Origin: Vibrio sp. HDW18
GTDB taxonomy: Bacteria > Pseudomonadota > Gammaproteobacteria > Enterobacterales > Vibrionaceae
NCBI RefSeq assembly: GCF_011306175.1
Contig: NZ_CP049914.1
Coordinates: 496,001 to 560,000 of the forward strand
Direction: 5' to 3'
DNA: 64,000 nucleotides
The notes beneath the pieces are model-generated. The model made no database searches. It was not told the origin of the DNA and saw only the letters and a list, made by a program, of their open reading frames with translations. A program made the position numbers and the translations under genes. Of this stretch, positions 8,897 through 18,314 are shown piece after piece (the stretch's first letter is position 1; every line of letters starts with the position of its first letter).

Positions 8897-10132
8897 ATGA
8901 GCAAGATTGATAAAGCTATGCGCATTCTGCTGGCGGGTTTCTGTATCAACCTTTGTCTTGGCATTCTTTATGCCTGGAGCGTATTTAACAAAGCCCTAGT
9001 GACTGACTTTGGTTGGAGCGCAACGGATGCTTCTTCACCTTATGCGATTGCGACGATTGCTTTTTCTGTCTGCCTGTTAGTTGCGGGGATTTTGCAAGAC
9101 CGAATGGGGCCACGTAACATCCTGATTTTAGGAACAACCTTAACTGGTTTGGGTATGATTGCCTCAGGTTTTGCTTCTTCAGTATTGATGCTGAATATCA
9201 CCTTTGGGGTGATTACCGGTGCTGGCATCGGTTTTGGTTATGCATGTTTATCGCCTTCGGCGATGAAATGGTTCCACCCGAGCAAAAAAGGCATGGTCAA
9301 CGGCTTGATTGCCGCAGGTTTTGGTTTGGCGGCGATTTATCTTGCGCCTCTGACTTCAACTTTGATCACTCATTTAGGTATCCAAACCAGCTTTATGATC
9401 TTGGGTGCTGGCGTATTGGTGATCGCAGTGCCACTGGCTTGCACGATTAACAATCCACCGGAAGGTTATCAACCAGTTGAACCGAAATTGAAGGCGGGTC
9501 AGCAAGCCAAAGTGGCAAGCAACCCAGTGAATCTAAACTGGAAAGCGATGCTGAAAACCCCACAATTCTATACCTTATGGGTGATGTATGCGCTTGCGGC
9601 TTCGGTCGGTTTAATGATTATTGGTAACATCACCAATATTGCAAGTGTGCAGGCAAGCTTGCCAAATGCCGTTTATCTGGCCTCGATCTTGGCGATTTTT
9701 AACTCTGGTGGCCGTGTCGCTGCGGGAATGCTGTCGGATAAAATTGGTGGAGTGCGCACTCTGTTGCTGGCTTTCTTACTGCAAGGCGTCAACATGGTGC
9801 TGTTTGCGACATTCGATTCAGAATTCACCCTGATCATTGGCACTGCAATTGCGGCGGTTGGCTATGGTACGCTGTTGGCGGTTTTCCCATCGATTACGGC
9901 TGAGTTTTATGGTCTGAAAAACTACGGGACCAATTACGGCGTGCTGTATACCTCGTGGGGGATTGGCGGCGCGATTGGTGCGGCTGTGGTGGGTTACTCA
10001 ATGACCCATGGCGGTGGTTATGATGTGGCGTATATTATCTCCGCGAGTATGATGGCGGTGTGTATTGTTTTAGCGTTCATCACCAAGCCGATTTCAGCTG
10101 CAAAGCTGGCTCAGTTGCAAACTAACGGGTAA
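8897..10132 (+). CDS. MFS transporter, oxalate/formate antiporter (OFA) family
   Basis: 411-residue inner-membrane carrier with 12 predicted helices. The N-terminal pattern CINLCLGILYAWSVF and the loop after helix 2 (DRMGPRNILILG) are typical of the OFA family (OxlT, YhjX and related monocarboxylate carriers). A central cytoplasmic loop lies at about residues 190-215. The second-half motif SDKIGGVRTL mirrors the MFS loop. The substrate is probably a small carboxylate (oxalate/formate, pyruvate or lactate), not decidable here. Monocistronic, with a hairpin after the stop. Confidence 0.82.
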   Translation: MSKIDKAMRILLAGFCINLCLGILYAWSVFNKALVTDFGWSATDASSPYAIATIAFSVCLLVAGILQDRMGPRNILILGTTLTGLGMIASGFASSVLMLNITFGVITGAGIGFGYACLSPSAMKWFHPSKKGMVNGLIAAGFGLAAIYLAPLTSTLITHLGIQTSFMILGAGVLVIAVPLACTINNPPEGYQPVEPKLKAGQQAKVASNPVNLNWKAMLKTPQFYTLWVMYALAASVGLMIIGNITNIASVQASLPNAVYLASILAIFNSGGRVAAGMLSDKIGGVRTLLLAFLLQGVNMVLFATFDSEFTLIIGTAIAAVGYGTLLAVFPSITAEFYGLKNYGTNYGVLYTSWGIGGAIGAAVVGYSMTHGGGYDVAYIISASMMAVCIVLAFITKPISAAKLAQLQTNG

Positions 10133-10157
10133 TTGATCGTTTTTGATCGCTCTTTTC

Positions 10158-10185
10158 TAAGCGGTTGACCGAGGTCAGCCGCTTA
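10158..10185 (+). terminator. Stem-loop downstream of MFS gene
   Basis: TAAGCGG-TTGACC pairs with GGTCAG-CCGCTTA, giving a 7 + 5 bp stem, followed by AGTTT. It lies 26 bases past the MFS stop. Confidence 0.55.
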
Positions 10186-10244
10186 AGTTTAATCTCATAT
10201 CACCGTTTAATCTCACATCACGATCGCAAGATCACTGCAAAACA

Positions 10245-10445
10245 CTATCGCGCATCGAGCCCTAATTTCTTCAACAGTAATACTGCAGGACAAAATCCAG
10301 TAAATGCGCTTTGGATCAGGTTGATGCCGACCAAGACGGTCAACCATAAAAATTGGCTATGTACCCACCAAGTCAAGATCACCGAGAGCAGAATCATACT
10401 GCCGGCTAATACTCTGACACCGTTTTCAATCGTCATATTGTCCAC
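10245..10445 (-). CDS. DUF2892/YgaP-type small membrane protein
   Basis: 66-residue protein with two hydrophobic helices (about 10-28 and 32-50) and the GFCPAVLLLKKLG ending characteristic of the inner-membrane domain of YgaP rhodaneses (DUF2892). Here it stands alone without a rhodanese domain. The Cys in FCPA is conserved in the family and may respond to redox state or sulfide (inference). Convergent with the MFS gene. The ATG at 10445 is preceded by AGGTGG. Confidence 0.8.
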   Translation of the reverse strand: MDNMTIENGVRVLAGSMILLSVILTWWVHSQFLWLTVLVGINLIQSAFTGFCPAVLLLKKLGLDAR

Positions 10446-10695
10446 CTCATCATAGGCTAGGCCTCGTGCTGATCTAGAGAATAGTCGATATTCACGATTT
10501 TTAACGCTCTATCGGGATAATAAATTTCTACAAATTATTGATCTCAATTTAAAACCTTTCATAAAAACCATCACAAGCAGGATTATTCGACTAGTGTATA
10601 AGCCATAGGATGGTGTAATCAGGTGTCCCTAGTTCACTCTACGTTTTCCGATGGCGGTGATGATACTTAATTGATAAGGGATAATGGGGGAATCA

Positions 10696-11700
10696 ATGAA
10701 AGGGTTAATTTGGAGTATTGGATTGCTATTGGCGTGCTCAGTTAATGCCGATGCTCAATCAGAGCCTCAGATCTTTGTGGTAAAAAAAGCGTCGTTTTCG
10801 CACCGGATTGAGTTCGATGGTGTAGTGCAGCCTGTCAATCAAGGCTCTTTGGCAGCACAAACCACTGGACGTGTGGTCGGAGTGTTTGTCGATGTCAATG
10901 ATTGGGTCAAAAAAGATCAAGTACTGTTAGAGATTACTGCGATCCAGCAATCTGCTGCATTACAAGCTGCTCAAGCCCAGTTAGAGAGTGCCAAAGCGCA
11001 AAATAGTCAGGCACAAGCTCAGCTTAATCGCTATCGTCAACTGTTTCCTAAAGGTGCAATTTCTCAAGAGCAGATGGACTCTGCCGCTGCCCAAGCGGAG
11101 AGTAGCGAGGCGGCCGTGAGATCAGCACAGGCTGCGGTAGCACAAGCAAAAGAGTCGTTAGGCTATACCAATATTACCGCGCCTTATGATGGTATCGTGA
11201 CTCAGCGAATGGTCGAATTAGGTGAAACGGTTGCACCGGGTACACCACTGGTGAGTGGTTTTTCATTAGATGCACTGCGGGTTGAAATTGAAATACCACA
11301 GCGTTATCAGCCGGTTGTGGCTTGCGTTGCACAGTTCACCGTGCGTACAGCACAAGGCGAGCGAATCAAACCCATTTCATTGAGTCTGTTCCGTTATGCC
11401 GATCCACAGTCACATACCTTTAAAACTCGTCTTGAATTACCTGAAAAAACGCCAGCTTTAGTTCCAGGAATGTGGGTCAAAACTGAATTTGATCATGGTC
11501 AACATCAAATTCTGGTTGTTCCCCTCCATGCCGTAGTACAGCGCGCAGAATTAACCGCCGTATATCGTATCACCGATGGGCAACGTTGGCTTAATCCTAT
11601 TCGTGTCGGACAAATCTACGGTGATTATGTCGAAGTGTTAGCAGGGTTAGAACTGGGTGATGAAATCGTGATCGATGGCTTAAGCGTAAAAGGTGAATAA
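10696..11700 (+). CDS. RND efflux periplasmic adaptor (membrane fusion protein)
   Basis: 334-residue adaptor linking an inner-membrane RND pump to an outer-membrane channel. It has a signal peptide (about 1-20), a biotinyl-lipoyl-like half (GRVVGVFVDVNDWVKKDQVL), a coiled-coil hairpin rich in Ala/Gln (AQAQLESAKAQNSQAQAQL, 19 residues) and the second lipoyl half (TAPYDGIVTQRMVELGE). Start 10696 has GGGGGA 4 bases upstream and gives the cleanest signal peptide; 10684 is an in-frame alternative. It is co-transcribed with the pump, and the start codons/stop are 1 bp apart. No outer-membrane channel gene is nearby, so TolC is probably borrowed. Confidence 0.87.
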   Translation: MKGLIWSIGLLLACSVNADAQSEPQIFVVKKASFSHRIEFDGVVQPVNQGSLAAQTTGRVVGVFVDVNDWVKKDQVLLEITAIQQSAALQAAQAQLESAKAQNSQAQAQLNRYRQLFPKGAISQEQMDSAAAQAESSEAAVRSAQAAVAQAKESLGYTNITAPYDGIVTQRMVELGETVAPGTPLVSGFSLDALRVEIEIPQRYQPVVACVAQFTVRTAQGERIKPISLSLFRYADPQSHTFKTRLELPEKTPALVPGMWVKTEFDHGQHQILVVPLHAVVQRAELTAVYRITDGQRWLNPIRVGQIYGDYVEVLAGLELGDEIVIDGLSVKGE

Positions 11701-11701
11701 C

Positions 11702-14700
11702 ATGCAAACTCGACTTGGTATAGCGGGTCGTATTGCCGCCGCTTTTCAACACTCAGCGATGACCCCACTGCTTGCCTTAGTGGGGTTGTTAATGGGCCTA
11801 TTCGCGATAATTATCACTCCTAAAGAGGAAGAGCCACAAATCGATGTCACTTTTGCTGATGTATATATCCCTTTTCCCGGCGCGTCACCTCGTGAAGTAG
11901 AGAGTTTAGTGACAACGCCTGCGGAACAAGTGATCTCTGCGATTGAGGGTATTGACAAAATTTACTCTTTCTCGCAACACGATGGAGCAGTGATTGTGGC
12001 AATTTTTAAAGTCGGAGTCTCACGCAATGACGCTGTGGTGCGGATCTATAACCAGCTCTATTCCAATAAAGATTGGATGCCACGAGGAGTTGGGGTAGGA
12101 GAGCCGATTATTAAGCCGAGGGGGATCGAAGATGTGCCGATTATCGCGATAACCTTGGCGGATAAAACAGGCCACTTCAATCAGCAGCAGTTAACTCAAG
12201 TGGCACATGGTTTGGAAACTGAGCTGAAACGTATCACTGGCACGCGTGATATTTATACCATTGGTGGACAAAACACCATTGTTGATGTGCGGCTTGATCC
12301 TACCAAAATGAACAGTTTTGGCATAACCATCGATCAGCTTAATCTGTATTTACCGATGGCGAATCAAAGCTCAAGCATGCTGCGTTTAACTCACGATAAC
12401 CAAGCATTTCCGTTGAAAATCGGCCAGTTTTTAACGCATATCGATCAAGTGAAACAGTTGGTGATCGGAGTACATCAGGGCAAACCGGTATATCTGGCCG
12501 ATGTGGCGTCCGTGTCCTTTGGTATCAATACGCCCACTCAACACGTATGGACAGGGAATCGTGATGGTATTCATCCTGCCGTCACTATTGCCGTGGCGAA
12601 AAAAAATGGTGAAAACGCGGTGCAGGTGGCTAAAGCGGTGGAAGCACGTTTAGTTAGCCTTGAAAATCAATTGATCCCACAAGGGATTGAGGTCGAGATA
12701 ACGCGCGACTATGGGCAAACTGCCGCTGACAAAAGCAATACTTTGATTGGCAAACTGGCTTTTGCCACCACAGCAGTCGTTATTTTGGTGCTGTTCACTA
12801 TGGGCTGGCGTGAATCAATCGTGGTGGGGATGGCAATCATAATCACTTTAATGATCACGCTGTTTGCTTCTTGGGCATGGGGCTTTACCCTTAACCGCGT
12901 GTCGTTATTTGCGCTGATTTTTTCAATCGGTATCTTGGTTGATGATGCGATTGTGGTGGTCGAGAACATTCATCGCCATATGGCTTTCGGCAAACACAAA
13001 TTAGCCGAATTGATCCCGTCGGCCGTCGATGAAGTGGGTGGCCCAACCATACTTGCGACCTTAACCGTGATCGCAGCTCTACTACCTATGGCGTTTGTCT
13101 CTGGGTTGATGGGACCGTACATGAGCCCAATTCCGATTAACGCTTCAATCGGGATGCTTATTTCGCTGGCGGTAGCGTTTGTACTTTCACCTTGGTTGGC
13201 GGGAAAGCTCCTTAAAGCGGTTAATCATCCGAAACAAGGTAGAGCTACCGATAGCCTATTTCACAAAATTATGTCGCCTTTTGTCACCGCACCAAAGCAG
13301 AGACGTAATCGACGCTTTTTGCTGTTGACCATTTTGGCTTTGATTATCGGATCGATACTGCTGCCAATATTGCAAGTCGTAGTGCTAAAAATGTTGCCGT
13401 TTGATAACAAATCGGAATTTCAGATTGTGCTCGATATGCCAGAAGGTAGCGCACTAGAGAAAACCCAGCGGGTACTGTTTGAAATGGGGGCGGCGCTTAA
13501 TCAAGTTCCCGAAGTACGTGATTACCAAATCTACGCTGGCACCGCAGCGCCAATTAACTTCAATGGCTTAGTGCGCCATTATTTTATGCGCAGTCAATCC
13601 CATCAAGGTGATATTCAAGTGAATTTGTTGGGGCGTAAACAGCGCCACCGCAATAGTCATACCATTGCTCGCCAACTTCGACCACAGCTCAATCAGATTG
13701 CCCAACGTTTTGGTGGCAAAGTGAAAGTGGTGGAAGTACCTCCTGGACCACCGGTTTGGTCGCCAATTCTGGCTGAAGTGTATGGCCCAACCACGGAAAT
13801 TCGTCATGCAGCGGCACGCCAAGTGCGGGAGATTTTCCGTCAAACTCAAGATATTGTTGATGTGGATATCTATCTGCCAGAGTTACATCAACAATGGCAG
13901 GTGGTGATTGATCGCAGTAAAGCGGCGCTTTGGCAAGTGCCGTATGCCTCGATTGTTGATACGCTTGCGACTGCTATCGGTGGTAAGCCCATTACTTATC
14001 TACACAGTGAACATAGCAAGTACCCCATCCCGATCCAGATCCAAGCCGCAGAGACTGCCAAGGTGCGCTTAGAGCTGGTGCTGAATATGAAAGTCAGCAG
14101 TCAAACCGGTGTTGCTTATCGGCTCTCGGATCTTGTTGAAGTAAGCCAAACCGGTATGGATGATTACCTAGTGCATAAAAACCTAGTGCCGATGGTGATG
14201 GTGGTCGGTGATATGGCCGGCGAGCTGGATAGCCCTTTATATGGCATGTTTGTTATTGGGCATGCACTTGATCAACAAATGGGGCTAGATCAGTATTACA
14301 CCCAGCAACCGGATGGTTTAAGCGCGATAGCAGTAGCATGGGATGGGGAATGGACGGTCACCTACGAAACGTTCCGTGATATGGGAATTGCTTATGCTGT
14401 TGGTATGTTATTGATTTATTTATTAGTGGTTGCTCAGTTTAAATCTTACATCGTGCCGCTGATCATCATGGCACCAATCCCATTAACGATTATTGGTGTG
14501 ATGCCGGGTCATGCATTACTTGGAGCACAATTTACTGCCACTTCGATGATTGGAATGATTGCCTTAGCTGGGATCATCGTGCGCAATTCGATTTTGTTGG
14601 TTGATTTTATTAACCAACAATTCGAGTTAGGCTGTGAGTTATCTGAAGCGGTCATTCAGTCAGCGGCAGTAAGAGCCAAACCAATTATGCTCACGGGATT

Positions 14701-14863
14701 CGCTGCGATGATTGGCGCACTATTTATTCTTGATGATCCGATTTTTAATGGTCTGGCGATCAGTTTGATCTTTGGGATTTTCGTTTCTACGCTACTCACT
14801 TTAGTGGTGATACCCGTACTTTATTATGTCGTGATGCAGCAACGTTTAGCGCGGAATAAATAG
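11702..14863 (+). CDS. RND efflux pump inner-membrane transporter (AcrB-like)
   Basis: About 1053-residue proton-driven exporter. Expected features are present: helix 1, a large periplasmic loop starting PFPGASPREVE, a helix 4 with DDAIVVVENI (the proton-relay Asp pair, here GILVDDAIVVVENIHRH), a second periplasmic loop, and helix 10-11 with AGIIVRNSILLVDF (relay Lys position not assigned). Full length, no frame breaks. ATG 11702 follows AAGGTG and overlaps none of the adaptor except its stop context. Closest in style to the HAE/HAE-like pumps that export hydrophobic compounds; substrates cannot be read from sequence. Confidence 0.87.
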   Translation: MQTRLGIAGRIAAAFQHSAMTPLLALVGLLMGLFAIIITPKEEEPQIDVTFADVYIPFPGASPREVESLVTTPAEQVISAIEGIDKIYSFSQHDGAVIVAIFKVGVSRNDAVVRIYNQLYSNKDWMPRGVGVGEPIIKPRGIEDVPIIAITLADKTGHFNQQQLTQVAHGLETELKRITGTRDIYTIGGQNTIVDVRLDPTKMNSFGITIDQLNLYLPMANQSSSMLRLTHDNQAFPLKIGQFLTHIDQVKQLVIGVHQGKPVYLADVASVSFGINTPTQHVWTGNRDGIHPAVTIAVAKKNGENAVQVAKAVEARLVSLENQLIPQGIEVEITRDYGQTAADKSNTLIGKLAFATTAVVILVLFTMGWRESIVVGMAIIITLMITLFASWAWGFTLNRVSLFALIFSIGILVDDAIVVVENIHRHMAFGKHKLAELIPSAVDEVGGPTILATLTVIAALLPMAFVSGLMGPYMSPIPINASIGMLISLAVAFVLSPWLAGKLLKAVNHPKQGRATDSLFHKIMSPFVTAPKQRRNRRFLLLTILALIIGSILLPILQVVVLKMLPFDNKSEFQIVLDMPEGSALEKTQRVLFEMGAALNQVPEVRDYQIYAGTAAPINFNGLVRHYFMRSQSHQGDIQVNLLGRKQRHRNSHTIARQLRPQLNQIAQRFGGKVKVVEVPPGPPVWSPILAEVYGPTTEIRHAAARQVREIFRQTQDIVDVDIYLPELHQQWQVVIDRSKAALWQVPYASIVDTLATAIGGKPITYLHSEHSKYPIPIQIQAAETAKVRLELVLNMKVSSQTGVAYRLSDLVEVSQTGMDDYLVHKNLVPMVMVVGDMAGELDSPLYGMFVIGHALDQQMGLDQYYTQQPDGLSAIAVAWDGEWTVTYETFRDMGIAYAVGMLLIYLLVVAQFKSYIVPLIIMAPIPLTIIGVMPGHALLGAQFTATSMIGMIALAGIIVRNSILLVDFINQQFELGCELSEAVIQSAAVRAKPIMLTGFAAMIGALFILDDPIFNGLAISLIFGIFVSTLLTLVVIPVLYYVVMQQRLARNK

Positions 14864-14876
14864 CCGCTTATGCACA

Positions 14877-14911
14877 CAAGCCAAGCAGATATTCAACATC
14901 CGCTTGGCTTG
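14877..14911. terminator. Stem-loop between convergent RND and EAL genes
   Basis: CAAGCCAAGC pairs with GCTTGGCTTG around a 15-base loop. It lies 13 bases after the pump stop and 24 bases from the EAL gene end, and can serve both strands. Confidence 0.6.
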
Positions 14912-14934
14912 ATAAGACAAAAACCTGCTCAATG

Positions 14935-15732
14935 CTAATTAGTATTGGCCACTTGTGCTGCTTGAGCGATCCCTTCTGGTAAACCAAGATAGTAGCCTTG
15001 ATACATGTGAATATTCAGTTTGCGCATTGCTGATAATTGTTCTGCCGTTTCAATGCCTTCAACCACGGTATCGGCACCAGAACTGCGGGCTAATTGCAGG
15101 CCGGTCAGTAATCCAGTGCAATTGCCGACCATATAATCTAACAGCAGTTGGCGGTCTAACTTGATAATATCAGGTCGCAACATCGCTACCCGAGTAGGGG
15201 TTGAGGCTCGGCAACCAAAATCATCAATCGCAATTTTAAACCCGCTCGCCGCCAGTTGTGCGGTGGCAATTTGTAATCGTTGTTCATCACTCGATTCGAC
15301 TTCAAGTAATTCCATCACTACCCGTTGATGTGGGATGTTCAATTTAGCCAACTGAATGGCAAATGGGGTGGTGCTGATATTGCTGTCGGCAAATTGTTCA
15401 CCCGCGATGGGTAGTACATTGAGGAATAAGCGGGTATCGCGATAAGCCGAGAGGTTAAAATTACGAATGTGGATCGCTCGGCTCAGTCGTTCGACATTCA
15501 GCTTATCTTCGACCGCGAAGGCATCTGAATGGAAAAACAGATCCGGCCGTATTTGAGTCCGTTGCTGAGTATAAATCCGCACCAATGCTTCTGCACCAAC
15601 CACCTGATGCTGTTTATCAAAAATAGGTTGAAAAACACTGCGTAGTGTTAAGCCGTTGTATCTCGCATAATACTCGCCATCTTCATCGTAATAGATGCTA
15701 TCGAGAACGAGTCGTTTATCAGTTAGAACCAT
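14935..15732 (-). CDS. EAL-domain cyclic-di-GMP phosphodiesterase
   Basis: 265-residue, essentially EAL-only protein with no membrane helix or partner domain. Signature residues are present: EAL (GAEALVRI), the Asn in FLNVLP, the Glu in VMELLEVES, the metal-binding DDFG, the Lys of IIKLD, the Glu of VEGIET and QGYYLG. This argues for an active enzyme linearising c-di-GMP in the cytoplasm. Loop 6 reads DDFGCRASTPTR instead of the usual DDFGTGYSS, which may alter dimer-linked regulation. Monogenic, with a 360-bp upstream gap. Confidence 0.85.
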   Translation of the reverse strand: MVLTDKRLVLDSIYYDEDGEYYARYNGLTLRSVFQPIFDKQHQVVGAEALVRIYTQQRTQIRPDLFFHSDAFAVEDKLNVERLSRAIHIRNFNLSAYRDTRLFLNVLPIAGEQFADSNISTTPFAIQLAKLNIPHQRVVMELLEVESSDEQRLQIATAQLAASGFKIAIDDFGCRASTPTRVAMLRPDIIKLDRQLLLDYMVGNCTGLLTGLQLARSSGADTVVEGIETAEQLSAMRKLNIHMYQGYYLGLPEGIAQAAQVANTN

Positions 15733-16092
15733 AACAATTCAGTATCCTTAGCCAAAAACAGCGTAACACTTCCCTGTACTCATACCTTTATCATTGGCAT
15801 GTTATTAACCAAATATTGAATGTGTCAATCCGCGCATCATTCAATAGTATGAGACTGAGTTGTTGATGTGAGTGGTAAAGTACCTAGCCAAGTTGTAATT
15901 AAACAGTGCGTTGTTTTTATAATATCTTTAAATACATAGAGATAACACGAATACTAACGCTATGTATTGGGTTCGGTATTGATTATTATCATTTTTTGCT
16001 CAATAACGACTCTAATGTATTGTATGCAAACGGTTTTAAAAAATTCGATCTATCTCACTTTTGCCTAAATTCGGTGATGCCATCGCGAATGC
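15733..16092. other. Intergenic region, no gene recognised
   Basis: AT-rich 360 bases holding the EAL gene promoter. An 82-codon plus-strand frame (15906-16154) starts with GTG, lacks a ribosome site and runs antisense into the next gene, so I do not call it. Confidence 0.4.
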
Positions 16093-16728
16093 TTAAATCC
16101 ACTGTAATACCGCATAAAGTTGCACATACTTACGTACCCGCTGTTGATTTTTAGAGCGTTTAAGTGGATGACCAAACTTTATGTAGCAAGGCGTGATCTG
16201 GTAGTAGTGTTCCAAGGTTTGGGTTAATTGGGCATCACTTTCCTGTAATGCAATACCTTGGGCATGATATTCCTCCATTTCATCGGGCAATTGGCCCGTC
16301 CACCAGTGCAGTAATTCGCGGCTTTTTTGGCTGCGTCCCATCCAGTGATCATTGAGTAACAGTAATAAATCATTGGGTTGAGTCGCGTAGGCATACTCTT
16401 GCTGCCATTGACCAATGTCGCGCATCAACTTCGTTCGGCACGCTTTGCCGGCACTCATTAGGTGATGAGTGAGGATCCATACCGTACCGATGTCGCTGGA
16501 CACCCGGAAATGGTGAGGAAGATCCCGTTGGTAGGTCGATTCCAATGCCGCGTATTCGCAAGCATGACCAAATTCACTTAATGTGCGCGCCAATCGTCTC
16601 GCAAAAGCCAAGCCTAAGTGATGTTCACTCATCCCTTGATTATGGATGGTCGGATAATGCTTCTCACAAAGTCGAAGGCAATCGACCTGAAATTCATTGA
16701 TACTTTGCGTCACGATATCCAATAGCAA
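16093..16728 (-). CDS. Conserved hypothetical protein (about 210 residues)
   Basis: I do not recognise a family. The sequence is soluble, His- and Trp-rich (LLHWWTGQLPDEMEEYHAQG), mostly helical in appearance and without signal peptide or membrane helix. No ATG fits; a TTG at 16728 lies 9 bases after AGGGAG, and another TTG at 16755 would extend it by nine residues but has no ribosome site. A conserved-looking HHLMSAGKACRTKL segment sits mid-protein. It is monogenic between an EAL gene and a cytochrome b561 gene. Confidence 0.55.
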   Translation of the reverse strand: MLLDIVTQSINEFQVDCLRLCEKHYPTIHNQGMSEHHLGLAFARRLARTLSEFGHACEYAALESTYQRDLPHHFRVSSDIGTVWILTHHLMSAGKACRTKLMRDIGQWQQEYAYATQPNDLLLLLNDHWMGRSQKSRELLHWWTGQLPDEMEEYHAQGIALQESDAQLTQTLEHYYQITPCYIKFGHPLKRSKNQQRVRKYVQLYAVLQWI

Positions 16729-17037
16729 GATGTTGTTCTCCCTAACAAAAACCAAACAAGATTAGCACAGTTACATTTTGTCACTAGTGGTAAACCGTGA
16801 GTTCTTGATCTCTGGCGCTTTTCTACGTTGAAAATGGAAAAGGAATGTCGTCAATTTCGCATAAGATTGTGAATAGCAGGATGATTGGGATCAGTGTCAT
16901 CACTTGTTCTAAAAATTTGATGAAGTTCTTCGGTTAGCTTGGCTAGGCACTAGGCAAGATCTGGTCAATACTCTTGATCAATGCCAAGCGGCAACAATCC
17001 TCTTTGATAACTGCAATTTTATAAGAGCCAGCATGCA

Positions 17038-17583
17038 ATGAATCAGTTAACTGTTCCACACTATAACCTTATCGCCCGTAGTCTGCATTGGATCTCTGCT
17101 TTGCTGGTGATCGCTCTGTTTGCCTTAGGGACGTGGATGATGGATCTCTCTTACTATACTGCCTGGTATCACATCGCGCCGGAATGGCATAAATCAGTCG
17201 GTGTGTTACTGGTTGGATTAACATTGCTACGAGTCTTATGGAAGAGTGTGACGGCTTCTCCGCAAATTGATGGCGCGCCGTGGCAAAAAATCGCAGCAAA
17301 AAGTGCTCACCATTTGATGTATATCGGACTCTTAGTGTTGTTTGTATCTGGTTATCTTATTGCCACGGAAGATGGACGCGGGATTAACGTTTTTGATTGG
17401 TTTACTGTCCCAGGTGCCGGGGCATTATTTGAACATCAAGCGGATCGAGCTGGTATCGTCCATTTGTACACTGCTTGGGGCTTAATCATCATGGCGGTGT
17501 TGCACGCCGCGGCGGCACTCAAACATCACTTTATTAACCGCGACAACACATTACGTAAAATGCTGACAGGAGTATCAAAATGA
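17038..17583 (+). CDS. Cytochrome b561 family protein
   Basis: 181-residue inner-membrane b-type cytochrome with four helices. Haem-ligand candidates are the His in RSLHWISALL (helix 1), HKSVGVLLVGL (helix 2), and HLYTAWGLIIMAVLHAAAALKHHF (helix 4; quoted in pieces HLYTAWG and VLHAAAALKHH). It shuttles electrons at the membrane, probably with quinol. The stop overlaps the YceI start by 4 bases (ATGA), so the pair is translationally coupled, a combination common in proteobacteria. Confidence 0.88.
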   Translation: MNQLTVPHYNLIARSLHWISALLVIALFALGTWMMDLSYYTAWYHIAPEWHKSVGVLLVGLTLLRVLWKSVTASPQIDGAPWQKIAAKSAHHLMYIGLLVLFVSGYLIATEDGRGINVFDWFTVPGAGALFEHQADRAGIVHLYTAWGLIIMAVLHAAAALKHHFINRDNTLRKMLTGVSK

Positions 17584-18149
17584 AAAATAGCCTTATAGCG
17601 ATGACCGTTACCGCCATCCTATCGACCCCATTGGCTGCGAATGCCGCAGACTATGTGATTGATACTAAAGGTGCACATGCTTCGATCAACTTTAAAGTCA
17701 GCCACTTAGGCTATAGCTATATCCAAGGCCGATTTAATACCTTTGATGGTGAGTTTAGTTATGATCCAGCCAATATTAGTGCAGCAAGTGTGAAGGTTAA
17801 TGTGGATACTCGCAGTTTAGACTCCAACCATGCAGAGCGTGATAAACATATCCGCAGCGCGGATTTTATTGATGCGGCTAAATATTCAACCGCTACCTTT
17901 AACAGCAGCCAAGTGGTTGATAAAGGTAATGGTCAACTTGAGATCAACGGTAATTTAACCTTGCATGGTCAAACAAAACAGATCCAGATCGACGCACAAT
18001 TTATTGGTGCAGGACAAGATCCATGGGGTGGACAACGTGCTGGTTTTGTTGGGACGACTCGTCTTGAGCTACAGGATTTTGGTATTCAAGTTATGGGTGC
18101 TTCTAGCTATGTTGAATTAGAGCTGCACGTGGAAGGGGTGCAAAAATAA
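17580..18149 (+). CDS. YceI family periplasmic protein
   Basis: 189-residue secreted protein with signal peptide (MKNSLIAMTVTAILSTPLAANA, cut about residue 22). The lipocalin-like YceI fold is indicated by HASINFKVSHLGYSYIQGRF and NGNLTLHGQTKQI. Family members bind long polyisoprenoids such as ubiquinone-like molecules. Coupled to cytochrome b561, it may act in a quinone-linked periplasmic redox or stress function (inference). It is followed by a G/C-rich hairpin. Confidence 0.9.
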   Translation: MKNSLIAMTVTAILSTPLAANAADYVIDTKGAHASINFKVSHLGYSYIQGRFNTFDGEFSYDPANISAASVKVNVDTRSLDSNHAERDKHIRSADFIDAAKYSTATFNSSQVVDKGNGQLEINGNLTLHGQTKQIQIDAQFIGAGQDPWGGQRAGFVGTTRLELQDFGIQVMGASSYVELELHVEGVQK

Positions 18150-18250
18150 TTGCGCTGCAACACATTTAATCATTGATCAGTTTAATAATGAACTCCGTTT
18201 AGTCATCAATAAACTTAGTGATGGTCAATCCACAAGCCTGTTAGGTAACC

Positions 18251-18276
18251 ATCCCCCAAGCGAGCGCAAGGGGGAT
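18251..18276 (+). terminator. Rho-independent terminator after yceI-like gene
   Basis: ATCCCCC and GGGGGAT flank a 12-base loop, followed by TATTTTC. It lies between the convergent YceI and OLD-nuclease genes. Confidence 0.6.
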
Positions 18277-18314
18277 TATTTTCATGGTGTAATGGTTAAC
18301 TGCCTGATGCGTGG

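Noticed and set aside
15906..16154. 82-codon plus-strand frame
   Set aside because: GTG start without ribosome site, no recognisable protein and overlap with the antisense hypothetical gene.
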